45,498 nt of DNA, taken from contig CAIPHQ010000163.1 of assembly GCA_903864895.1 (NCBI GenBank), positions 1-45,498 on the forward strand, in the 5' to 3' direction. The DNA comes from an uncultured Rhodospirillales bacterium (GTDB lineage: Bacteria > Pseudomonadota > Alphaproteobacteria > Acetobacterales > Acetobacteraceae). Positions 35,046 through 41,306 of the stretch are shown in pieces (position 1 is the stretch's first letter; each line of letters opens with the position of its first letter). Made by a program: the position numbers and the translations under genes. The notes under the pieces were generated by a model. That model had not been told where the DNA came from. It was given only the letters and a program-made list of their open reading frames with translations, and ran no database searches.

Positions 35046-36873
35046 CGAACCGGCCGCACTGCGCCCGAAACGCAACGCCCGCGCGCGCGCGCCCGAGGAC
35101 GCACCCCGCCCCGAGCGGGTGCTGGCCGGGATGCCGATTTCCGGTGGCATCGCCATCGGCCCTGTGTTCGGGGCCGCCGAACCCGCCACGGAGGTCGTTC
35201 GCCGCAGCATCGAGCCCGACGATGTGCCCACCGAAACTGCGCGGCTTGACGCAGCCATTGTGCAATCGCGCAAGCAACTCACCAAACTGCGCGCACGCCT
35301 TGGCGTGCTTCCCGAAGACAGTCAGGCGGAAATTGCCCCGCTGATCGACGCCTATCTGCAAATGATCGGCCCGTCGCGGCTGGTGCGCGGCAGCCGAAAG
35401 CGGATCGCCGATGCGCTGGTGAGCGCGGAAACCGCCGTGTCCGACGAAACGGACGCCATCGCCGCCGCCCTGATGGCCATGCCAGCCGACGATGATCCCG
35501 CCGGGCGCCGCCGCCGCGCTGATGAAGTGCGTGAGATCGGCCGCCGCCTGATCCGCAATCTGACCCGCGCGCCGTTCCGCAGCTTCACCGGCTTGCCGGA
35601 AGGCGCGGTACTGGTGTGCGAAAGCCTGCGACCCGCCGATGCCGCACTTTTGGACCCGTCCAAGCTGGCCGGGGTGGCCACCGATGAAGGCGGCTCGGAT
35701 GGGCATACCGCGATCATGCTGCGCGCCCTTGGCGTGCCCGCCGTGCTGGGCACCCCCGGACTGAGCCAGGCCGCCAAGGCGGGCGACTTGATTGTGGTGG
35801 ATGGCTCCACCGGCCGCGTGGTGGTGAATCCGGGACCGGAAACGCTGGCCGAGGCGCGGCGCGCGGTGACGGCATTTGCCCGCCAGCAGCAGAAATTCGC
35901 CCGCCTGCGCCGCCTGCCCGCCGAAACCGCCGATGGCGAGACGGTGGAGTTGCAGGCCAATCTGGAACTGCCGGCCGAATTGCCGCTGATTGCACAGGCG
36001 GGTGCGGCGGGCATCGGCCTGCTGCGCAGCGAGTTCCTGTTCATGAACCGCGAGACACTGCCCGACGAAAACGAGCAGTATGAGACCTATCGCACGGTGG
36101 TGGACGCCATGGCGGGCGACCCGGTGACGATTCGGGTGCTCGACTGGGGCGGCGAGAAGGAAATCGAGGCGCTGCACAGCGAGGGCATCGTGCCCGAGGT
36201 TGCCGACCACAACCCGGCGCTGGGCCTGCGCGGCATCCGCCTGCTGTTGCGCGAACCGGCACTGCTGGAAGTGCAGATGGCCGCCATTTTGCGCGCTGCC
36301 CAGCACGGCCCGGTGCGGGTGCTGCTGCCGATGGTGACCACAGTGGCCGAGGTGCGCGCGGCGCGCGAAATCTACGACCGCGTCGCCCGCCGCCTGCGCC
36401 GCCGGGGCGACAAGCTGCGCGACCCGCTGCCGCCGATGGGGGTGATGATCGAAACCCCCGGCGCCGCGCTGTCAGCCGACGCGCTGGCGCTGGAGGCAGA
36501 TTTTTTCGCCATCGGTACGAATGACCTGACCATGTACGCGCTGGCAGTGGACCGCGCCGAAAGCGACGTGGCGCATCTGTACGACCCGCTGCACCCCGCC
36601 GTGCTGCGGCTGGTGCAGTTCGCCACCGAAGCGGCCCTGCGTCTGCGCATGCCGGTCTCGGTCTGCGGCGAAATGGCCGCGAACCCGCGCCTGACGCCGC
36701 TGCTGCTGGGGCTTGGCATCCGCAGCTTCAGCATGAACGCCTCGGCCGTGCCGCGCGTGAAACAGGCGGTGCGGTCCGCCAATATCGACGACTGCGCCCG
36801 CTTTGCCCGCAAGGTGATGGAGCAGAGCGACCCGGCGCGGATACAGGAACTGGTGCTGGGGGCGGTGGGGTAG
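35032..36873 (+). CDS. ptsI: PTS enzyme I (phosphoenolpyruvate-protein phosphotransferase)
   Basis: Enzyme I takes phosphate from phosphoenolpyruvate and passes it to HPr. The 613-residue protein begins with a short basic stretch and then the enzyme I core: GMPISGGIAIGP, phospho-His H225 in GGSDGHTAIMLRALGVPAVLG, LLRSEFLFM, RVLDWGGEKE, GIRLLLREP, MIETPGAAL, IGTNDLTMYALAVDR and CGEMAANP. There is no N-terminal GAF domain, so it is PtsI-like, not the PtsP form. Start ATG 35032 lies inside the HPr gene (14-base overlap), which implies coupling. It ends 13 bp from the convergent helicase gene. Confidence 0.94.
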   Translation: MSRTDEPAALRPKRNARARAPEDAPRPERVLAGMPISGGIAIGPVFGAAEPATEVVRRSIEPDDVPTETARLDAAIVQSRKQLTKLRARLGVLPEDSQAEIAPLIDAYLQMIGPSRLVRGSRKRIADALVSAETAVSDETDAIAAALMAMPADDDPAGRRRRADEVREIGRRLIRNLTRAPFRSFTGLPEGAVLVCESLRPADAALLDPSKLAGVATDEGGSDGHTAIMLRALGVPAVLGTPGLSQAAKAGDLIVVDGSTGRVVVNPGPETLAEARRAVTAFARQQQKFARLRRLPAETADGETVELQANLELPAELPLIAQAGAAGIGLLRSEFLFMNRETLPDENEQYETYRTVVDAMAGDPVTIRVLDWGGEKEIEALHSEGIVPEVADHNPALGLRGIRLLLREPALLEVQMAAILRAAQHGPVRVLLPMVTTVAEVRAAREIYDRVARRLRRRGDKLRDPLPPMGVMIETPGAALSADALALEADFFAIGTNDLTMYALAVDRAESDVAHLYDPLHPAVLRLVQFATEAALRLRMPVSVCGEMAANPRLTPLLLGLGIRSFSMNASAVPRVKQAVRSANIDDCARFARKVMEQSDPARIQELVLGAVG

Positions 36874-36886
36874 AGGGGAACGCGAT

Positions 36887-38233
36887 TCAAACCCCAACCG
36901 CCTCCAGAAGATCGTTCAGCCCCAAGCGCGCGAGATGGCCAGTGTCGATGCCATCGACGAAACTGTCGAACAGTTCCTGCTTGCGGGCGATAATGTCGGC
37001 AATCCGGGTCTCGATGGTGTCCGGCGTCAGGTAGGAGAAGACTTGGACCTGTTTGGTCTGTCCGATGCGGTGTGCACGGTCCTCTGCCTGCGCGGCCGAA
37101 GCGGGCGTCCACCAGTGATCGAACAGGACCACCACCGACGCCGCCGTCAAATTGAGCCCGATGCCTCCGGCCCGCAACGACAACACAAGGGCGCGGCAGG
37201 CCGGATCGGCACGAAACCGCGCCATGATTTGCGCGCGGACGCCCGAATCCAGACCGCCTTGAATCACCAGCGGGCGGAAGGGACGCAGGCGGTTCGCAAT
37301 CGCTTCGACGCCGAATGGGGCGCGAACGAACTGGCTGAACACCAGCGCCTTGTCTCCAGTGGCCGTGAGAACTGCGGTGCGCTCCGCCAAATCGTCCAGC
37401 TTAGCCGATTCGGCGGTTTCAGGGTGCGCGTTGCAGATCTGCTTCAGACGCAAAATCATTTCTAGCACCTCGGTCACCTGCACTTTGGCGCCGAGCGAGC
37501 GCAGCCAGACGATGCCGTCACGCTCCGCGATGTCGTAGGCGAGACGCTGCGCGGGCTGCATGGGTTGCAGGATGGCGTGGCGGTGTTTTTGCGGCAACAG
37601 CGGCAAAACATCGGCCCGGCGGCGCCGCAGCATCACCTCATCGATCACGGTTCGCAGACCAACTGCCATCCGTCGGCGATCAAACCGGCCCGGAACAACA
37701 AAGTCAAAAATTGCCACCAGATCGTCGAGACAGTTTTCCAGCGGCGTCCCGGTCAAGGCCCAGGAAGAACGCCGTTGCACCGCGCAAACCGCCCGATGCA
37801 CCTCGGTTTCCGGATTTTTGATCCGCTGTGCCTCGTCGGCCACGACGACGCCCCACTGGCGTTGCAACGGCGCGCCGGTGCCGCGCATTGGCAAATCCGC
37901 GACGAGGCTCTCATAGCCGGCAAGCACCACATCGGCCGGGGCACGCCATGCGGCTTCGCGTTCCTGCTGCGTGCCGCGCACGGTTGCCAGCCGCAGTTCT
38001 GGCGCCCACGCGCGCAACTCGGCCCGCCACTGCAGAACCAGACCAGCGGGCGCGACGATCAACGCAGGCGCACGGTCGCCGCCCAAGTGGCGGAGCCGCA
38101 AGGCGGCAATTGCCTGGATCGTCTTGCCGAGCCCCATGTCGTCGGCCAGCAGCAAAGACCCAGCCGAAAGTCGCAGTGCGCCTTCGATCTGGTAAGGAGC
38201 CAACGGGTTGCGCCACGCAAGTCCCGGAGGCAA
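36887..38233 (-). CDS. SNF2-family DNA helicase/translocase (compact)
   Basis: The 448-residue protein is almost only the SNF2 motor. It starts with the Q-like motif NPLAPYQ, then Walker A DDMGLGKT (31-38), the Walker B box DEAQ (133-136), motif III LTGTPLEN, and in the second RecA-like lobe ALVFSQF, SLRAGGIGLNLTAA and motif VI AQAEDRAHRIGQTK. Such proteins use ATP to move along duplex DNA. The N-terminal regulatory region of larger SNF2 proteins is missing. The start appears to be TTG 38233, 4 bases after the stop of the upstream ATPase gene. It is the last gene of a four-gene module. Confidence 0.9.
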   Translation of the reverse strand: MPPGLAWRNPLAPYQIEGALRLSAGSLLLADDMGLGKTIQAIAALRLRHLGGDRAPALIVAPAGLVLQWRAELRAWAPELRLATVRGTQQEREAAWRAPADVVLAGYESLVADLPMRGTGAPLQRQWGVVVADEAQRIKNPETEVHRAVCAVQRRSSWALTGTPLENCLDDLVAIFDFVVPGRFDRRRMAVGLRTVIDEVMLRRRRADVLPLLPQKHRHAILQPMQPAQRLAYDIAERDGIVWLRSLGAKVQVTEVLEMILRLKQICNAHPETAESAKLDDLAERTAVLTATGDKALVFSQFVRAPFGVEAIANRLRPFRPLVIQGGLDSGVRAQIMARFRADPACRALVLSLRAGGIGLNLTAASVVVLFDHWWTPASAAQAEDRAHRIGQTKQVQVFSYLTPDTIETRIADIIARKQELFDSFVDGIDTGHLARLGLNDLLEAVGV

Positions 38234-38237
38234 CTCG

Positions 38238-39458
38238 TCACTCGGGATCTTCGACGCCTTCCGGCACCAGCGTCAGATCGTCGTCCTGAGTGTAGACGGT
38301 CGGTGCCAGTTCGGTGGTAACGGTCGTATGAATACCCCTGAGCCGCAGCATATCCCACTGCATCACCCAGCCGCGAATATGGTGCCGCATGGTCCTGCTG
38401 GCTTCGCGTGGCAGGATCTCTGCGGCGGGTGCCGCCCAGCCATACGCCTCAGTGTAGCAACGGCGGACGATTGCCTCGTTACGTGCCAGCAAGGCGTCAT
38501 CGAGCCTTGGCAGCGCCACTGGGCCTTCGATGGCGCGGATCGCCTGCAATGCGAGCTCCGCCAGATGTGGCGTTCCCCGGAGCCTCAGCCGCTCAGGCAT
38601 TCTCTCATCGTCCTGCCGTGCATTGATGACTTCGGCGGCGAAATCCGACGACACTGCAGCAATCACGCGAATGCCATCGACCCGCAGACCGGCGTTCAGG
38701 CCAAGCCACTGGGCTAGCTCGGCATAGGCAAGCGCGCGTTGCTGCGGGCCATAGCGGCCGATCAACTCCACTTCGTCGAGCATCACCACCCAGCCGGCGA
38801 ACCCGGCGGCCTGAAACAACTTCGGCAGAAAGCGCAGGCGCTGGCGTGCCAGTTCGGCCGGTTTGACCGGTGCAAGATCGAACATACCGCGGGCGCCGGC
38901 GTCTTTCAGTGCCGCCCGGAGCGTGGGCAACGGCGGCTTGCCGCCAGCTAGGAACGCTTCGATCTGCTGACGCAGGTCAGGTTTCATCGCACGGTTCAAC
39001 AAATACAGCGCCGCGGCAAAGACCGGCGACAACCCGGAATCGGGCTCCGAAGCCCAATCGTTCAGCATCCGCACCGCGTCCTGAGTTGCTTCGATTCGCG
39101 TCAGGCAATGCGATATCGTATCGTCATTGATGCGTTGCATGCGTGTATTTCGGATGGCAGCAGCATATATTACGCCAGAAATAGAAAGCGGGGTTTCCTT
39201 GCTGATTGTTACGATGCTCACTGCAAAATTTCGCAATAATGCGACCTGTCGCAGATAGCCCAGCAAATGCGACTTTCCGGTACCGAATTCGCCGGCAACT
39301 AGGAACCCAGGCTGGTTTTCATCGTCCAGCAATGATCGGAACTGCTGCTCGATGTATGCGTCCGGGCTGCCGAGCAGGCGAATGGCCTCATCGTTCGGCA
39401 CTCCGGACCGCAACGCCTCGATTGCCAGCCGATCAGGCACACGGCCGCGGCGGGTCAT
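38238..39458 (-). CDS. BREX-type ATP-binding protein (DUF2791/BrxD-like), intact ATPase
   Basis: The 406-residue protein has Walker A GEFGTGKSHLLGYL (56-69) and, after a helical insertion, Walker B WVVMLDEVELIGRY (223-236, with D228 and E229). The 'GxFGxGKSHLL...LDEVE' pattern is that of BREX ATP-binding domain proteins (DUF2791, including BrxD). In known loci these accompany helicases in phage defence. Here it sits between a SNF2 helicase and a degenerate paralogue. Start ATG 39458 forms an ATGA overlap with the upstream gene. The N-terminal part holds a stretch of low GC (43% over 39121-39240), which hints at transfer. Its exact role is not known. Confidence 0.8.
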   Translation of the reverse strand: MTRRGRVPDRLAIEALRSGVPNDEAIRLLGSPDAYIEQQFRSLLDDENQPGFLVAGEFGTGKSHLLGYLRQVALLRNFAVSIVTISKETPLSISGVIYAAAIRNTRMQRINDDTISHCLTRIEATQDAVRMLNDWASEPDSGLSPVFAAALYLLNRAMKPDLRQQIEAFLAGGKPPLPTLRAALKDAGARGMFDLAPVKPAELARQRLRFLPKLFQAAGFAGWVVMLDEVELIGRYGPQQRALAYAELAQWLGLNAGLRVDGIRVIAAVSSDFAAEVINARQDDERMPERLRLRGTPHLAELALQAIRAIEGPVALPRLDDALLARNEAIVRRCYTEAYGWAAPAAEILPREASRTMRHHIRGWVMQWDMLRLRGIHTTVTTELAPTVYTQDDDLTLVPEGVEDPE

Positions 39459-40396
39459 TGCAGTTCCACCAAGGGTGCCAAAGGATTGTCACCCTGCTCC
39501 GGCCGGACATCATTGCGCACGCGCATGTGCAGCGCAGCATACCGGTCAAGGGAACGGCGAGAACCTGAATCCAGCAGGCCGCCATCGGCGATCACGGCGA
39601 CAAATACCCCCTCCAGTTCGCTCGCGTCATCGATCGTCTGCCGCAGCACCTCGTAGACGTCCAACACCGCCGCCGGCGTGTAGACAATGCCATCGCGGAT
39701 ATCGCGGCGTTCTTTCAGCAGCTGGCGAATGTCGATGAGAATCAGCATGCCGGGTGCTTCGCATGATCGAAGCCAGTGGCAGAGCGACTTCAGCATGACC
39801 CGCGCATTGTGCCGGCCGATTTTCGCGCCGATCCGCGCCTCCTTCACCTCGGTCAGGCGGCGAAGGCGACCGGTCAGCCAGCCGATCAGCCCGTCGCGCA
39901 ACGTGTCCCGGCTGTCATCGAGGCGGGTATCCAGCAAGAACAGCATCGCACTGCGAAAATCCTGCGCCATCGCGGCGTCATCCCAAACGGCGCGCGTCAG
40001 TTGCTGGCTGATCTGCCGCTGAAACAGGCCCTTTGCAACTGTATTCGCCGCGGCCAGCTCCGGCATACCGAGGCGCTTTCCTGGCTCCGGCCAAACATAT
40101 CCGGATTCGGCGACGATCAATTCTAGCCGCCGCTGCAATACGCGATCCCAATCAACTTCCCGTCCAACTGCGAAGAATATGTTCTGCAACATATGCAGCT
40201 TGGTTGCGGCGGCGTCGATCTTAACACAGATCAAATTGCTCGCCTGCGCCTCCTGTTGCAGTCCGTGCAGCACTCTGTCGCCGACCTGCTCCGCCGGAGC
40301 CACGACAAAGCGCACGGCACTGCCGCCATCCGGCAGATAGGATTGCAAATACTCCCTGCGGATCAGCCCAAGCCACTCGTCAACCGCGATTGCCAT
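39455..40396 (-). CDS. Degenerate paralogue of the BREX-type ATPase
   Basis: The 313-residue protein shares the layout of its downstream neighbour but lacks its catalytic residues. Where the P-loop should be it reads RFVVAPAEQVGDRVLHGL (29-46), without GxGKS. Where Walker B should be it reads GMLILIDIRQLLKER (216-230), without the catalytic Glu. It begins MAIAVDEWLGLIRREYL and ends with a conserved-looking RNDVRPEQGDNPLAPLV. I infer a non-hydrolysing partner subunit. I chose ATG 40396 over the frame to 40468, since the overlap with the upstream gene is then 17 rather than 89 bases. The link to DUF2791 is by pattern only. Confidence 0.6.
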   Translation of the reverse strand: MAIAVDEWLGLIRREYLQSYLPDGGSAVRFVVAPAEQVGDRVLHGLQQEAQASNLICVKIDAAATKLHMLQNIFFAVGREVDWDRVLQRRLELIVAESGYVWPEPGKRLGMPELAAANTVAKGLFQRQISQQLTRAVWDDAAMAQDFRSAMLFLLDTRLDDSRDTLRDGLIGWLTGRLRRLTEVKEARIGAKIGRHNARVMLKSLCHWLRSCEAPGMLILIDIRQLLKERRDIRDGIVYTPAAVLDVYEVLRQTIDDASELEGVFVAVIADGGLLDSGSRRSLDRYAALHMRVRNDVRPEQGDNPLAPLVELQ

Positions 40397-41195
40397 CGGC
40401 GCTGTCCGTTTCGGCGGGTAGGGCGTAAAAGCGAATTCCGGCAAAAATATGCTCGCCGCCACGCTCATCGAACACGGTCACGCGCTCGGCCCCTCGCGCG
40501 CTTGTGGACGCGTGCAACGAATACCCGTAACCGTCTCTTGTGCGGGCGTCGGGGGCGCGGTTCAAATGCAGCAGGTCGCACGCGAACGCTTCACGCGGAT
40601 AGTCGGCAGCGGCGGCGGGCAGCACCGTCATCATCTCGTGCAGCCGCAGCAGTGAAATGATCGGCCCGGCCGCTTCCGTTTCCCGCTTCCAGGATTGCGC
40701 CAGAGGACGGTAAACGCGCCAGACCAGTTCCAGAAAGCCCTGTGGATTGGGTTTGCTCTGCTGCTGCGCCTTCAAAAGGCGCTTGACCAGGACACTTGGC
40801 CGCACGTCCCGCACCAGCCTGCGGCCCACGCGCACCGCCTGCGCCCGCGGCTCTAGCTTCAACAGCGATGGAAACGCGCTCAGCCGACTGTCCCGTTCGA
40901 TCAGCACCAACCCGTTCGCTGCCGCCTGCGTGCCCAGTTCAGCCACATAGCGACCATCCTGCATCGCCTGGGAGAGATCGAATTCGAACTGTGCGGCAAG
41001 CGCTCTGGCCACCGGGATGGCCGCTTCCAGCTCGCGTGGCGCGGCTTCCAGTTCGGACTGCATCTTCAGCACATCGCCACCCGCCGCACTGCGCCGCGCG
41101 CGCGCCAGACGCGAAAGTCCCCGTTTCACTTTCGCCTCGGCCGCAGCAATCTCGCTCTCGATATGCCGCAGGGCGGTCTCGAAGTCCCCAGCCAT
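40380..41195 (-). CDS. Unrecognised protein, first gene of the ATPase/helicase module
   Basis: I do not recognise this 271-residue protein. Residues 1-80 are rich in Ala, Glu, Arg and Lys and likely form a long helix or coiled coil (ETALRHIESEIAAAEAK). The middle is basic (VRVGRRLVRDVRPSVLVKRL), and the C-terminal third looks like a compact domain with HEMMTVLPAA and HIFAGIRFYALP. No enzyme motif, signal peptide or membrane helix is seen. ATG 41195 is preferred, with AGGG 8 bases upstream, over a frame to 41270 that would include the promoter and operator. It may be the recognition or scaffold part of the module, perhaps in the place of the TerB-type protein found with such ATPases elsewhere. 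Confidence 0.75.
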   Translation of the reverse strand: MAGDFETALRHIESEIAAAEAKVKRGLSRLARARRSAAGGDVLKMQSELEAAPRELEAAIPVARALAAQFEFDLSQAMQDGRYVAELGTQAAANGLVLIERDSRLSAFPSLLKLEPRAQAVRVGRRLVRDVRPSVLVKRLLKAQQQSKPNPQGFLELVWRVYRPLAQSWKRETEAAGPIISLLRLHEMMTVLPAAAADYPREAFACDLLHLNRAPDARTRDGYGYSLHASTSARGAERVTVFDERGGEHIFAGIRFYALPAETDSADGNRG

Positions 41196-41227
41196 GCACT
41201 GAACCCTGATCCAGAGCGTCCGATGAT

Positions 41228-41256
41228 CGACACGCCGACGCACATATGGCGTGTCG
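41228..41256 (-). promoter_or_regulatory. Inverted repeat (candidate operator) at the module's transcription start
   Basis: CGACACGCC (41228-41236) and GGCGTGTCG (41248-41256) are perfect 9-bp arms with an 11-bp spacer. The repeat begins 4 bases downstream of the -10 box, so it covers the predicted first transcribed bases. This is a common place for a repressor operator; it could also form an mRNA leader hairpin. Confidence 0.5.
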
Positions 41257-41259
41257 TTA

Positions 41260-41287
41260 AGTCTACGCAACTGACGGCAGCTGTCAA
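41260..41287 (-). promoter_or_regulatory. Sigma-70-like promoter of the ATPase/helicase module
   Basis: On the minus strand a perfect -35 box TTGACA (41287-41282) is followed after 16 bases by TAGACT (41265-41260), 4 of 6 matches to TATAAT. It lies in the 111-bp gap between the polA stop and the first gene of the module, so the module should be transcribed on its own. Confidence 0.55.
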
Positions 41288-41306
41288 CGGCACGGCGCCG
41301 GGAGTC

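Noticed and set aside
36887-41195. Calling the module a BREX or DISARM system
   Set aside because: No BrxX/PglX methylase, PglZ, BrxL/Lon, DrmA/B or phospholipase-D-type gene is present; only the ATPase type and a SNF2 motor are shared.
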